A DNA stretch of 64,000 nucleotides, taken from the NCBI RefSeq assembly GCF_001612945.1, contig NZ_BDBK01000002.1:682001-746000 (forward strand). The letters are read 5' to 3'. The notes beneath the pieces were generated by a model. It ran no database searches and was not told the origin of the DNA. It was given only the letters and a program-made list of their open reading frames with translations. The translations under genes were made by a program, and so were the position numbers. This DNA is from Nocardia inohanensis NBRC 100128. Its GTDB lineage: Bacteria > Actinomycetota > Actinomycetes > Mycobacteriales > Mycobacteriaceae. This document shows, piece by piece, positions 1 through 8,020 of this stretch (position 1 is its first letter; every line of letters starts with the position of its first letter).

Positions 1-90
1 ATCGCGACTGGCGCACTTTAGGTGGAAGCAACCACCGGGAAGCACCGATGTTCCGCACCGCGCGCCTGGGTGCTGGACAACCAGCCCCGG
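1..90 (+). ncRNA. ZTP (pfl) riboswitch upstream of glyA
   Basis: The leader shows the hallmarks of the pfl/ZTP aptamer. These are a GCGACTGGCG-like 5' block (4-13), a small hairpin (GGTGG/CCACC, about 21-37) followed at once by CGGGAAGCACCG, and a 3' block CGCGCGCCTGGG (about 58-69) whose GCGCC can form the pseudoknot with GGCGC. The family binds ZTP/ZMP (10-formyl-THF shortage) and switches on one-carbon and purine genes, so its place before glyA fits. The 5' end of P1 may lie before the window. The 3' boundary and expression platform are approximate. The match is from memory of the consensus, not a covariance-model score. Confidence 0.82.
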
Positions 91-116
91 GGCGTACCCG
101 GATCACGGAGGTTGCG

Positions 117-1472
117 ATGCAAGACGACACACTGAACCCTCTGGCCGACACTCCGGCGACGGACAATAGACTCGGCCGCGTGACGCCGACGAACTCTGTG
201 AATTCCCAGTCCCTCAACGAGCTCGATCCCGAGGTCGCTGCCGCGATGGGCGGGGAGCTCGCTCGCCAGCGCGACACCCTCGAGATGATCGCCTCGGAGA
301 ACTTCGTGCCGCGCGCGGTGCTCCAGGCACAGGGCAGCGTGCTCACCAACAAGTACGCCGAGGGCTACCCGGGCCGCCGCTACTACGGCGGTTGCGAGAA
401 CGTCGACATCGTCGAGGATCTGGCCCGCGCCCGCGTCACCGAGCTGTTCGGCGCGGATTACGCCAATGTGCAGCCGCATTCGGGTGCGCAGGCCAATGCC
501 GCGGTGCTGCACGCGCTGATGACCCCGGGCGAGAAGCTGCTCGGCCTGGACCTCGCGCACGGCGGCCACCTGACTCACGGTATGCGGCTGAACTTCTCGG
601 GCAAGCTGTACGAGGTGCACGCCTACGGGGTGTCCAAGGAAGACCATCGCGTCGATATGGACGAGGTGCGCAAGCTCGCCAAGGAATCCCGCCCGAAGGT
701 GATCGTGGCCGGCTGGTCCGCCTACCCGCGACACCTGGATTTCGCGGCCTTCCGTGAGATCGCCGATGAGGTCGGCGCGTACCTGTGGGTCGATATGGCG
801 CACTTCGCCGGTCTGGTCGCCGCCGGGCTGCACCCGTCGCCGGTGCCGCACGCGCACGTGGTCTCCTCCACCGTGCACAAGACCCTGGGCGGTCCCCGTT
901 CCGGTCTGATCCTGGCCAAGGAGGAGTTCGCCAAGAAGCTGAACTCCGCGGTCTTCCCGGGTCAGCAGGGCGGCCCGCTCATGCACGCCATCGCCGCCAA
1001 GGCCGTGTCGTTCAAGATCGCCGGTTCGGCCGAGTTCAAGGAGCGCCAGGAGCGCACCCTCTCCGGCGCCAAGATCATCGCCGAGCGCCTCACCGCCGCC
1101 GACGCCAAGGAGAAGGGCATCACCGTCCTCACCGGCGGCACCGATGTGCACCTGGTGCTGGTCGACCTGCGCAACTCGCAGCTCGACGGTCAGCAGGGCG
1201 AGGATCTGCTGCACGAGATCGGAATCACCGTGAACCGCAATGCGGTTCCGTTCGACCCGCGCCCGCCGATGGTCACCTCCGGTCTGCGCATCGGCACCCC
1301 GGCGCTCGCCACCCGCGGCTTCGGCGATACCGAGTTCACCGAGGTCGCCGAGATCATCGCGGCCGCGCTGACCGGTTCCGCCGACCTGGATTCGCTGCGC
1401 CGCCGGGTTTCCAAGCTGGCGCAGGAGTTCCCGCTGTACGAGGGTCTCGAGGACTGGCGTCTGCTGGGCTGA
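117..1472 (+). CDS. glyA: Serine hydroxymethyltransferase
   Basis: This cytosolic PLP enzyme interconverts serine and glycine and loads tetrahydrofolate with a one-carbon unit. The 451-residue product contains the SHMT N-terminal signature ([12 protein letters not shown]), [13 protein letters not shown], the HSGAQAN loop and the PLP-lysine motif STVHKTLGG (Lys about 255). It ends with the conserved [12 protein letters not shown] and SGLRIGTPA segments. ATG 117 has a GGAGG five bases upstream. An upstream in-frame ATG at 48 lies inside the riboswitch and is rejected; GTG 180 or 198 would give a length closer to the usual ~430. It is most similar to mycobacterial GlyA1. Control is probably by the ZTP riboswitch in its leader. 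Confidence 0.97.
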   Translation: MQDDTLNPLADTPATDNRLGRVTPTNSVNSQSLNELDPEVAAAMGGELARQRDTLEMIASENFVPRAVLQAQGSVLTNKYAEGYPGRRYYGGCENVDIVEDLARARVTELFGADYANVQPHSGAQANAAVLHALMTPGEKLLGLDLAHGGHLTHGMRLNFSGKLYEVHAYGVSKEDHRVDMDEVRKLAKESRPKVIVAGWSAYPRHLDFAAFREIADEVGAYLWVDMAHFAGLVAAGLHPSPVPHAHVVSSTVHKTLGGPRSGLILAKEEFAKKLNSAVFPGQQGGPLMHAIAAKAVSFKIAGSAEFKERQERTLSGAKIIAERLTAADAKEKGITVLTGGTDVHLVLVDLRNSQLDGQQGEDLLHEIGITVNRNAVPFDPRPPMVTSGLRIGTPALATRGFGDTEFTEVAEIIAAALTGSADLDSLRRRVSKLAQEFPLYEGLEDWRLLG

Positions 1473-1491
1473 TCGCCCCTCGCGTAAAGCG

Positions 1492-1530
1492 AAGCCCGCC
1501 ACGGCCTTCCGGTCGTGGCGGGCTTTGTTT
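1492..1530 (+). terminator. Rho-independent terminator after glyA
   Basis: A perfect inverted repeat (AAGCCCGCCACG / CGTGGCGGGCTT, ten-base loop) is followed by TTGTTTT. It lies 20 bases after the glyA stop and before the convergent pirin gene. Confidence 0.9.
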
Positions 1531-1538
1531 TCATCCGA

Positions 1539-2411
1539 TCAAAGGCGCGCGAGCCGCGGGATCGGCCCGAACTTGCCGCGCTGGAAGTCGAGGTAAGCCT
1601 GCTCGATCTCCGCGCGGCTGCTCATCACGAACGGCCCGCCGAAGACGATGGATTCCCGGATCGGCTTGCCGGAGAAGAGCATTACCGTGGTCCTGCGCTC
1701 CGGATCCGCGCCGATCAGCTCCAGGCTGGTGGGATCGGTGACCTTCATCGGATCCGACCACGCCACCTGGCCTTCGCTCACCGTCTTCCCGGCGATGGTG
1801 GCATTGCCCTCGATGACAAACGCGAACGCGCGATCCTCGGGCGAGAGCACCGGCGAATACGTGCTCCCGGGCTCCAGCGTCACCATGAGACCCGTGATGG
1901 GCCAATGGTTTTCGGCCGGACCGGTAACCTCACCGGCGGTGCCGGACACGACGCGCACCAGCACTCCCGGACCTTCGATGCTCGCCTGATCCGCCTGTCG
2001 CACATCCTGATACCGCGTCTCCACCATCCGCTTGTCGGTCGGCAGATTCAGCCACAGCTGCAAGGTGTGCGCATGCTCGTTCCGATAAGCCAGCTCCCGG
2101 TGAATGATCCCGCGCCCGGCCGTCATCCACTGAATGTCACCGGGCTCCAGCGCTCCCGCATGCCCGAGGCTGTCCCCGTGCTCCAGCACCCCGTCCAGCA
2201 CCACGGTGACGGTCTCGACCCCACGATGCGGATGCCATTCGAAGCCGGGTTCGGAGAACCAGTCCTCGGCCATCAACAGGAACGGATCGGTCTTGGTCAC
2301 GTCGTCGGGCGCGATGATCAGCGCGTTCTTGTCGACCTGCGTGGTCGGCCCACCCATGGCCTTGGTCCGGACGCGGTCGATGTGCCGCGCCACCGTGCCG
2401 GGTGTGGTCAT
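1539..2411 (-). CDS. Pirin family protein
   Basis: The 290-residue bicupin belongs to the pirin family, a group of iron-binding proteins, some with quercetinase activity and some co-regulatory; the role here is unknown. The N-terminal cupin has the metal-ligand pattern HPHRG followed by GIIHRE (His, His, His and Glu). It also has the typical GDIQWMTAGRG stretch. ATG 2411 is preceded by GAGGAG at good spacing; the reading frame extends 28 codons further upstream without a ribosome site. It diverges from the small gene at 2551. Confidence 0.9.
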   Translation of the reverse strand: MTTPGTVARHIDRVRTKAMGGPTTQVDKNALIIAPDDVTKTDPFLLMAEDWFSEPGFEWHPHRGVETVTVVLDGVLEHGDSLGHAGALEPGDIQWMTAGRGIIHRELAYRNEHAHTLQLWLNLPTDKRMVETRYQDVRQADQASIEGPGVLVRVVSGTAGEVTGPAENHWPITGLMVTLEPGSTYSPVLSPEDRAFAFVIEGNATIAGKTVSEGQVAWSDPMKVTDPTSLELIGADPERRTTVMLFSGKPIRESIVFGGPFVMSSRAEIEQAYLDFQRGKFGPIPRLARL

Positions 2412-2455
2412 ACCTGCTCCTCTCGTCCGGCCCGGATGGCCCGGAAATTTAGGTG

Positions 2456-2473
2456 ATGCGTCAACTAACGCAT
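2456..2473. promoter_or_regulatory. Inverted repeat in the pirin divergent promoter region
   Basis: ATGCGT-N6-ACGCAT is a perfect 6-bp inverted repeat between the divergent pirin gene and the 53-codon gene. It resembles a dimeric repressor site; the cognate regulator is not identified. Confidence 0.4.
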
Positions 2474-2550
2474 ACCGGGGGAGGGGTATTCCCATTGCGC
2501 TGACCGGTCGAACTCCGGACGACTACGCTGCCGGATGATCGGAGGTGGCC

Positions 2551-2712
2551 ATGACCATCAAGGTGCTGGACCTCGAGCTACGTCTCGGCATGGTGCGCGA
2601 GGTGTTCGAGTCCAGCGACGCCACGACCGTGCATCTGAAGGACGTGGGCTCGGGGCCGGGGGCCTTCCTGCCCTTCGTGCGCGCGGTGCTGACCGGGCTG
2701 CACGGCTCCTGA
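2551..2712 (+). CDS. Small hypothetical protein (53 aa)
   Basis: Hand translation gives a 53-residue product starting MTIKVLDLELRLG and ending RAVLTGLHGS. The start is well supported: GGAGG lies five bases before ATG 2551. There is no signal peptide or Cys; the sequence is amphipathic with mixed charge. It ends just before the convergent gene at 2714. No family is recognised, but the ribosome site and clean fit between neighbours argue that it is real. Confidence 0.6.
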   Translation: MTIKVLDLELRLGMVREVFESSDATTVHLKDVGSGPGAFLPFVRAVLTGLHGS

Positions 2713-2713
2713 A

Positions 2714-2986
2714 TCAGGCGTGTTTGCCCAGGTAGTCGACGTACATCGGGCGCAGGATCTCGCCGATTTCGCCTTCGCCCGCGTGGGCGTAGTCGTCGAG
2801 CATGGGGAGCACGTACTTGATGTCGGCTTCGCTCTCGCCGATGTCACCGGCGGCGGCTTCGGCGGCGGGGATGGACTTCAGCAGCTCCCACAGGAATTTG
2901 ACGTCGCCCCGGCGAACCGCCAGCTTCACGGCTCGGTCGTGCAGTTCTTTGGTGGAGAGCGTCTCCAGATCCTGAGTTTCGGCCAT
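2714..2986 (-). CDS. Conserved hypothetical protein (90 aa)
   Basis: This acidic, all-helical-looking 90-residue protein begins MAETQDLETLSTKELHDRAV. It contains VKFLWELLKSIPAAEAAAGD and ends MYVDYLGKHA. No catalytic motif or membrane segment is seen. The frame stays open upstream to 3322, but that part overlaps the divergent DUF488 gene and lacks a ribosome site. The function is unknown; similar short proteins occur in nocardiae as far as I recall. Confidence 0.7.
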   Translation of the reverse strand: MAETQDLETLSTKELHDRAVKLAVRRGDVKFLWELLKSIPAAEAAAGDIGESEADIKYVLPMLDDYAHAGEGEIGEILRPMYVDYLGKHA

Positions 2987-3008
2987 GGCATCGACTGTAA
3001 TGGAGCGC

Positions 3009-3395
3009 ATGACCCAGCGACCGGAGTACCGGGTGAAGCGCGTGTACGACGAAGCGGAGGAGGGTGACGGCCGGCGGGTGCTGGTGGATCGGCTCTGGCC
3101 GCGCGGCGTCAGCAAAGAATCGGCGCACATCGACGAATGGGCCAAGGAGGTAACGCCTTCCAATGATCTGCGCAAGTGGTACCACGCCGCACCGCAGACA
3201 CGCCGGGCAGAGTTCGAGCGGAGGTATCGATCCGAACTCGCCGCCGACGATGCTCGGGAGGGCCTGTCCCGCTTGCGCACAGCGGCCGCCGCGGGACCGT
3301 TGACGCTGATCACGGCAACCAAAGACCCCGAGCACAGCCATGTCCCGGTACTGCTCGAGGAACTGGGCGAAACGCCCGGAGGGGACCGGCGTTAA
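3009..3395 (+). CDS. DUF488 family protein
   Basis: The ~128-residue protein carries the DUF488 signature: an N-terminal RVYD, then RVLVDRLWPRGVSKE, LRKWYHAAP, FERRYRSEL, and LTLITATKDPEHSHVPVLLE. The family is widespread and of uncertain biochemical role. ATG 3009 has GGAG three bases upstream; ATG 3000 is an alternative start. The gene diverges from the 90-aa gene at 2986, only about 20 bases away. Confidence 0.85.
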   Translation: MTQRPEYRVKRVYDEAEEGDGRRVLVDRLWPRGVSKESAHIDEWAKEVTPSNDLRKWYHAAPQTRRAEFERRYRSELAADDAREGLSRLRTAAAAGPLTLITATKDPEHSHVPVLLEELGETPGGDRR

Positions 3396-3503
3396 CTTGA
3401 ACTTCACCAACACGCCTGAAATCCGGCGGGCCGGAAAAGCGAAACGGCGGTAGCGTCGGTGGTGCGGGCCGCGTAGGTGTGGTTCGTACGGGAGGTCCTG
3501 ATC

Positions 3504-3569
3504 GTGACTGAGCAACTCAGTGCGAGAGGGCCGGCACCCGGCCCTCGGGTCGTACGACCCCAGAGCTGA
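3504..3569 (+). CDS. Short leader reading frame upstream of phoH2 (21 codons), possible phoAT counterpart
   Basis: GTG 3504 is preceded by GGAGG (3491-3495) and opens a 21-codon frame beginning MTEQLSARGPAPG, ending TGA 3569. In mycobacteria phoH2 is co-transcribed with a small upstream gene, phoAT, so this may be its counterpart or a leader peptide. The frame contains a 9-bp perfect hairpin (3526-3546). Its start resembles the phoH2 start (both encode MT[ED]). Translation is inferred from the ribosome site only. Confidence 0.4.
   Translation: MTEQLSARGPAPGPRVVRPQS
3526..3546 (+). promoter_or_regulatory. Strong hairpin within the phoH2 leader
   Basis: GAGGGCCGG-CAC-CCGGCCCTC is a perfect 9-bp stem with a 3-base loop, inside the short leader frame. 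It lacks a U-run, so it is more likely an attenuation or RNA-stability element than a terminator. Confidence 0.5.
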
Positions 3570-3586
3570 CCGGCCCAGCGAGAACG

Positions 3587-3606
3587 CTCGCGCGGTGTCG
3601 CGCGAG
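3587..3606 (+). promoter_or_regulatory. Hairpin just before the phoH2 ribosome site
   Basis: CTCGCGCG-GTGT-CGCGCGAG is a perfect 8-bp stem with a 4-base loop. It ends five bases before the AAAGGAG ribosome site of phoH2 and could affect access to it. Confidence 0.5.
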
Positions 3607-3623
3607 TGGCAAAGGAGCCCACC

Positions 3624-5024
3624 GTGACTGATGCACGCTCCGCTAACGCTCCCACCAGCGTTGCCGCCTCCAACCGGGGCACCGGCACCAAAGGTCAGGG
3701 AGATCGCGCCTCGCAGTCGTCCGATTCCGGACAGAAAACCTTCGTCGTGGATACGTCGGTGTTGCTGTCTGACCCTTGGGCCCTGACCCGCTTCGGCGAG
3801 CACCATGTGGTGCTGCCGCTCGTGGTGATCAGTGAGCTCGAGGCCAAACGCCACCACCACGAACTGGGCTGGTTCGCCCGGGAGGCGCTGCGCATGCTGG
3901 ACGATCTTCGTCTGGCGCACGGTCGGCTCGATCAGCAGGTACCCATCGGCGCCGGGGGTGGCACGCTCCAGGTGGAGTTGAACCACACCGATCCGAATGT
4001 GCTGCCCGTCGGATTCCGCACCGACACCAACGATTCCCGCATTCTGGCCTGCGCGCTCAATTTCGCGGCCGAGGGCAAGCGAGTCGTATTGGTATCCAAG
4101 GACATTCCGCTGCGAGTGAAAGCGAGCGCGGTCGGCCTGCAAGCCGACGAGTACCACGCCCAGGATGTCGTCACCTCCGGGTGGACCGGCATGGTCGAGC
4201 TCGAGGTGGGCTCCGAACTGGTGGACAAGCTCTACACCGACGCCGTCATCGATCTGGACGAGGCACGAGAACTGCCCTGCCACACCGGTGTTCGGCTGCT
4301 CAGCTCGCGCGGCAGCGCGCTGGCGCGGGTCAGCCCGGACAAGCGGCTGCAATTGGTGCGCGGCGATCGGGAGGCGTTCGGGCTGCACGGCCGGTCCGCC
4401 GAACAGCGCATCGCACTGGATCTGCTGCTCGACGAGAGCGTCGGCATCGTGTCCCTCGGCGGGCGCGCCGGTACCGGTAAGTCCGCGCTGGCGCTGACGG
4501 CCGGTTTGGAAGCGGTGCTGGAGCGTCGCACCCATCGCAAGGTGGTGGTGTTCCGTCCGCTGTACGCGGTCGGCGGCCAGGAGCTCGGTTACCTGCCCGG
4601 CAGCGAGAGCGACAAGATGGGTCCGTGGGCGCAGGCCGTCTTCGACACCCTGGAGGGCCTCGCCAGCCCGGAGGTGATGGAGGAGGTGCAGGCGCGCGGC
4701 ATGCTGGAGGTGCTGCCGCTCACCCACATTCGCGGGCGTTCGCTGCACGATTCCTTCGTGATCGTGGACGAGGCCCAGTCACTCGAGCGCAATGTGCTGC
4801 TCACCGTGCTCTCGCGGCTCGGCAGCGGCTCGCGCGTGGTGCTCACCCACGATGTGGCCCAGCGCGACAATCTGCGTGTCGGCCGGCACGACGGCGTGGC
4901 CGCGGTGATCGAAAAGCTCAAGGGGCATCCGCTGTTCGCGCATGTCACCCTGACCCGCAGTGAGCGGTCGCCGATCGCGGCGCTGGTCACCGAGATGCTG
5001 GAGGAGTACGGGCCCAACGCGTAG
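3624..5024 (+). CDS. phoH2: PhoH2: PIN-domain RNase fused to PhoH ATPase/helicase
   Basis: This 466-residue protein joins an N-terminal PIN ribonuclease to a C-terminal PhoH ATPase. Mycobacterial PhoH2 unwinds and cleaves RNA. After ~38 disordered residues the PIN domain begins at [11 protein letters not shown] (acidic residue about D43), with [10 protein letters not shown] later. The PhoH half has Walker [11 protein letters not shown] (K about 286), [20 protein letters not shown], and Walker [10 protein letters not shown] (D about 382). GTG 3624 has AAAGGAG six bases upstream; the in-frame GTG at 3606 lies before that site and is rejected. It follows a short leader frame and two hairpins. 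Confidence 0.95.
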   Translation: MTDARSANAPTSVAASNRGTGTKGQGDRASQSSDSGQKTFVVDTSVLLSDPWALTRFGEHHVVLPLVVISELEAKRHHHELGWFAREALRMLDDLRLAHGRLDQQVPIGAGGGTLQVELNHTDPNVLPVGFRTDTNDSRILACALNFAAEGKRVVLVSKDIPLRVKASAVGLQADEYHAQDVVTSGWTGMVELEVGSELVDKLYTDAVIDLDEARELPCHTGVRLLSSRGSALARVSPDKRLQLVRGDREAFGLHGRSAEQRIALDLLLDESVGIVSLGGRAGTGKSALALTAGLEAVLERRTHRKVVVFRPLYAVGGQELGYLPGSESDKMGPWAQAVFDTLEGLASPEVMEEVQARGMLEVLPLTHIRGRSLHDSFVIVDEAQSLERNVLLTVLSRLGSGSRVVLTHDVAQRDNLRVGRHDGVAAVIEKLKGHPLFAHVTLTRSERSPIAALVTEMLEEYGPNA

Positions 5025-5025
5025 G

Positions 5026-5081
5026 GCCGGCGAAGGTTCCGGTCGGGCGGTACGCGCCGCCCGATCGGGCAACCTTCCGGC
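5026..5081 (+). terminator. Stem-loop terminator after phoH2
   Basis: A long two-part stem starts two bases after the phoH2 stop. The outer arms are GAAGGTT/AACCTTC and the inner arms CGGGCGG/CCGCCCG. A short T-rich stretch (CTTGCGTTTC) follows. Confidence 0.7.
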
Positions 5082-5209
5082 TTGCGTTTCACCTCTCGGG
5101 TCGGCGGGTATATTCCGCTGAACTACCTGCTCGACAGTCTTTTCGGGGATCCATGTCTGGGTTGCTTGGAGATTGCCGAGTGTCGGCCTGAAATCTCGAG
5201 AGGATGGAA

Positions 5210-5743
5210 ATGCACCACTTCGCTCGACGCACGGCTGGCATTGTCGCGGCGCTGGCGGTCGTCACCGCATTCGCCGCGGGGTGCGACAAGGACGATAAGA
5301 ACGACTCCGCCTCGGCGACCTCCACGACGGTCACCACCACCGTCGCGGCCACCGAGCACGGTGAGCACACCGGCGCCACCGAAACCAAGATCGCCACCCG
5401 CGACGGCGGTGAAATCGCGGTCAGCGGAGACGTTCTCGCGAAGTACACCGCGGCCGGCGGCGCCACCGGTCCGCTCGGCGAACCCATCGGGGCGCAGCAG
5501 GAAGCGGCCGGCGGCGGCGTGCTCCAGGAGTTCGCCGGCGGCGCCATCTATGTGGCACCGGGCGGGCCCGCGCACGTGGTGTGGGGCGAGATCCGCAAGG
5601 CGTACGACGAAAACGGCGGTCCCGGCGGCAAACTCGGCTACCCGACCAGCGACGAAACCGATATCGCCGGCGGCAAGCAGAGCACCTTCACCGGCGGCAC
5701 CATCACCTGGGTGGACAACAAGACCACCGTCACCACCAACTGA
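5210..5743 (+). CDS. LGFP-repeat lipoprotein
   Basis: The 177-residue exported lipoprotein has a basic N-terminus, a hydrophobic stretch and a lipobox-like FAAGC (Cys about 24). A Thr/Ser-rich linker of about 30 residues follows. The rest contains LGFP-type repeats (GGATGPLGEPIGAQ, GGPGGKLGYPTSDE), found in cell-wall-associated proteins of mycolate actinomycetes and thought to anchor to the envelope. ATG 5210 is preferred over ATG 5204 because GAGAGG lies six bases upstream of it and directly abuts the other. Confidence 0.82.
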   Translation: MHHFARRTAGIVAALAVVTAFAAGCDKDDKNDSASATSTTVTTTVAATEHGEHTGATETKIATRDGGEIAVSGDVLAKYTAAGGATGPLGEPIGAQQEAAGGGVLQEFAGGAIYVAPGGPAHVVWGEIRKAYDENGGPGGKLGYPTSDETDIAGGKQSTFTGGTITWVDNKTTVTTN

Positions 5744-5754
5744 ATCGCGCATCC

Positions 5755-5789
5755 GGAGCGGCGGTGATCGGTCACGATCCCGCCGCTCC
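5755..5789 (+). terminator. Stem-loop terminator after the LGFP lipoprotein gene
   Basis: GGAGCGGCGG-T-GATCG pairs with CGATC-CCGCCGCTCC around a GTCA loop, with one bulged T. It lies 12 bases after the stop. The following T-run is weak. Confidence 0.65.
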
Positions 5790-5859
5790 GCGGTTCATAG
5801 CTTTTCCAAATACCGGGCTAAGAGCCCCATGTTTGCCGTGGAGCCGCTAGGTTGGCTGG

Positions 5860-6717
5860 GTGCAGAACGCTTTGGCCGATCGTGAGTTGCTGGAGACGCT
5901 CGCGGCAGCGGTGGAATCCAATCTGACCCGGCATCTCGAGGTGGCCGCCGAATGGCAGCCGCATGACTACGTGCCCTGGGACGATGGGCGGAACTTCGAG
6001 TTCCTGGGCGGGACCGACTGGGACCCCGCGCAATCCGAGCTGAGCGAGACCGCGAAGCTGGCGCTGACCATCAGCGTGCTGATTGCCGACAATCTGCCCT
6101 CCTACCATCGCGAGGTCGGCAAGTACCTGCGCACCGGGCCGTGGTGGCGCTGGGTCGGCCGGTGGACCGCCGAGGAGAACCGGCACGAGATCCTCATCCG
6201 CAACTATCTGATGGTGACCCGCGCGGTCGATCCCGTCGCCCTCGAGCGCATGCGCATGGCGCATATGACCGCCGGCTACCGGCGGCCCGCGCTGCACCTG
6301 CTCGATGTGCTCGCGGTCTCGGCCTTCGAAGAGGCCGCGGCGGCGGTACGGCATCGCAATACCGCCGCGCTGGGTGAAAACCCCATGGTCACCGCCATTT
6401 CCGAGCGCATCGCGCTGGACGACGAACTGCAAGCCGAGTTCTTCGCCAACCTGATCGCCGAGGCGCTGGAGCTGACCCCCGACCAGACCGTGCGCGCCAT
6501 CGCCGATCAGGTCGCCGCCTTCCACGTCCCCACGGTGCAGTTGGCGGACGGCCGCAGCAGCGACGAGGTGCTCGCCGAGGCCGGCATCTACGACCGGGCC
6601 CGCGAGGGCGAACTGGTCTTCGGCCCACTGCTGGAGCGCTGGAACATCTTCACCCGCACCGACTTCGGCGAGACCGGCGAGAAGGCGCGCGCCGAACTCG
6701 CGCACCTGCGCAAGTAG
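5860..6717 (+). CDS. desA2: DesA2-like acyl-ACP desaturase
   Basis: The 285-residue protein has the acyl-ACP desaturase fold signature (NLPSYHREVGKYL, then WTAEENRHEILIRNYL). The normal enzyme introduces a double bond into ACP-bound fatty acids with a di-iron centre. Here the first EENRHE motif is present. The helix equivalent to plant ITEEALPTY reads IADNLPSY, and the second E-x-x-H reads DDELQAEF, so canonical ligands are missing. The same departure is known for mycobacterial DesA2, whose catalytic status is unclear. Gene order next to phoH2 and glyA also matches desA2. The start is GTG 5860. Confidence 0.88.
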   Translation: MQNALADRELLETLAAAVESNLTRHLEVAAEWQPHDYVPWDDGRNFEFLGGTDWDPAQSELSETAKLALTISVLIADNLPSYHREVGKYLRTGPWWRWVGRWTAEENRHEILIRNYLMVTRAVDPVALERMRMAHMTAGYRRPALHLLDVLAVSAFEEAAAAVRHRNTAALGENPMVTAISERIALDDELQAEFFANLIAEALELTPDQTVRAIADQVAAFHVPTVQLADGRSSDEVLAEAGIYDRAREGELVFGPLLERWNIFTRTDFGETGEKARAELAHLRK

Positions 6718-6720
6718 GTA

Positions 6721-7143
6721 TCAGCGGGGGAGTATCGCGCGCACCACGCCCATGATGCTGCCCCGCAGGAAGTTCTCCCAGCTGAAATGGTCGTGCCAGA
6801 GAATGATTCGGCCGTCCTTCAGCTCGAAGGTCCCGCAGACCCAGAACGCGATCTCGACCGGGCCGAAGCGCAGGTAGTCGGTGCGTTCGGTGAGCACCAC
6901 ATTGTCGCCGTCGGCGGCGATGTGGTGGATATCGGCGCGGAAACCGAAGCGCGGGCTCTGCAATTGCTTCAGCACCCAGCCCACCCGGTCCAGGCCGCGC
7001 ACATCGGGCAGCGAAGTGTTCTTCCAGACGATGCCCGGATCGGCCAGATCCAGGGCTTCGTCGATGATGTTCATCTCCAGGGCGGCGAAGAACTCGCGGA
7101 CCGTGGTGATGGCGTCCTGCTGCAACTCGGGTAAGTCCGACAT
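6721..7143 (-). CDS. Limonene-1,2-epoxide hydrolase-like protein (SnoaL-like fold)
   Basis: The 140-residue protein belongs to the NTF2/SnoaL-like limonene-epoxide-hydrolase family, which opens epoxides by direct water attack. The catalytic Asp-Arg-Asp set is visible: VVLTERTDYLRF supplies Arg and Asp, and IILWHDHFSWE supplies the second Asp. The substrate is unknown; mycobacterial relatives act on lipid or sterol epoxides. It ends three bases from the convergent desA2 stop. Confidence 0.85.
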   Translation of the reverse strand: MSDLPELQQDAITTVREFFAALEMNIIDEALDLADPGIVWKNTSLPDVRGLDRVGWVLKQLQSPRFGFRADIHHIAADGDNVVLTERTDYLRFGPVEIAFWVCGTFELKDGRIILWHDHFSWENFLRGSIMGVVRAILPR

Positions 7144-7177
7144 GAGCCGAGCGTAGGCCGATTCCGGTCCGCCCGGC

Positions 7178-7915
7178 CTACTTTCGCGCGGCCATGAGCG
7201 CGGCCAGGCCGTCCAGAATCCGGTCGATGCCGAAGCGCAGGGCGTCGTCGCGGCCGTTCTCGGCGGGTGGCTGCGCCGCCTGCTCCGCCAGCGCCGCCGT
7301 CAGGTGTGGATACCGCTCGCCGTGGACGGCCAGGACGCCCGCGAGCTGTTCGGCCAGCCGCTCCTCGACCCCCTCGGTGGCTGCCGCGGGCGTGGCCACC
7401 TGCTGCACCAGGCTGCGGGCGTGGCCGAGGAGCAGTACGACCGCGTCCAACTGCTCCGAGGCGGTCAGCCGCTTGTCCCTCAGCACGGTGAGAGCCGTTT
7501 CGGGCCAGCTCAATTCGTTCGGTCCGGAGGGGCGCACACCGACCGCGAGTTCGAGTCCCCAGGGGTGGGCGTAGTAGCGCTGGAAGACGGTGACGGTCCA
7601 CTCGGTGAGGTAGTCGCGCCAGCCGTGCGGGGTGTCCGCGTGGCCGGCGGGGACTTCCGGCGCGGGACCGAGCGCGGCGTCGGCCATCAGCGCGGCGAGC
7701 TCGGTCTTGCCCGGGACGTACCGGTACAGCGCCATTTTCGCGCAGCCCAGGCGTTCGGCCAGCCGCGCCATCGACAGGTTGGCCAGCCCTTCGGCATCGG
7801 CCAGCGCAATCGCCTCACCGACGATGCGTTCCAAGGTCAGCGATGGTTTCGGTCCGCGTTTCGGGCGTTGCTGCTGAGTGCCCCAGAGCAGTTCGAGGGT
7901 GGTGGGTCCGGCCAT
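7178..7915 (-). CDS. TetR family transcriptional regulator
   Basis: The 245-residue protein has a TetR-type HTH near residues 27-75 (IVGEAIALADAEGLANLSMARLAERLGCAKMALYRYVPGKTEL, cited by region) and a TetR_C ligand domain with a tetracycline-repressor-like helical pattern. ATG 7915 is chosen because GGAAGG lies nine bases upstream; ATG 7924 abuts that site. It diverges from the FAD monooxygenase at 8021, so it probably controls that gene and itself through the repeats in the gap. Confidence 0.93.
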   Translation of the reverse strand: MAGPTTLELLWGTQQQRPKRGPKPSLTLERIVGEAIALADAEGLANLSMARLAERLGCAKMALYRYVPGKTELAALMADAALGPAPEVPAGHADTPHGWRDYLTEWTVTVFQRYYAHPWGLELAVGVRPSGPNELSWPETALTVLRDKRLTASEQLDAVVLLLGHARSLVQQVATPAAATEGVEERLAEQLAGVLAVHGERYPHLTAALAEQAAQPPAENGRDDALRFGIDRILDGLAALMAARK

Positions 7916-7942
7916 GAGGGTCATCCTTCCGCACCGATGGCT

Positions 7943-7974
7943 TGACGGCTAATTGCGTCTATCGTACGCTAATT
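7943..7974. promoter_or_regulatory. Promoter/operator region between tetR and the FAD monooxygenase
   Basis: The gap holds a TTGACG hexamer (7943-7948) and two direct copies of GCTAATT (7948-7954 and 7968-7974) 20 bp apart. It also has an imperfect inverted repeat TAATTGCGT/ACGCTAATTA. The AT-rich island stands out in a GC-rich region and fits a TetR operator over a divergent promoter. Confidence 0.5.
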
Positions 7975-8020
7975 ATCAACAGCGTCCGACGGACACAGTT
8001 TCTTGATCAGGGAGCACGCC

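Noticed and set aside
48..116. Longer glyA start at ATG 48
   Set aside because: It falls inside the ZTP riboswitch and has no ribosome site; ATG 117 has GGAGG.
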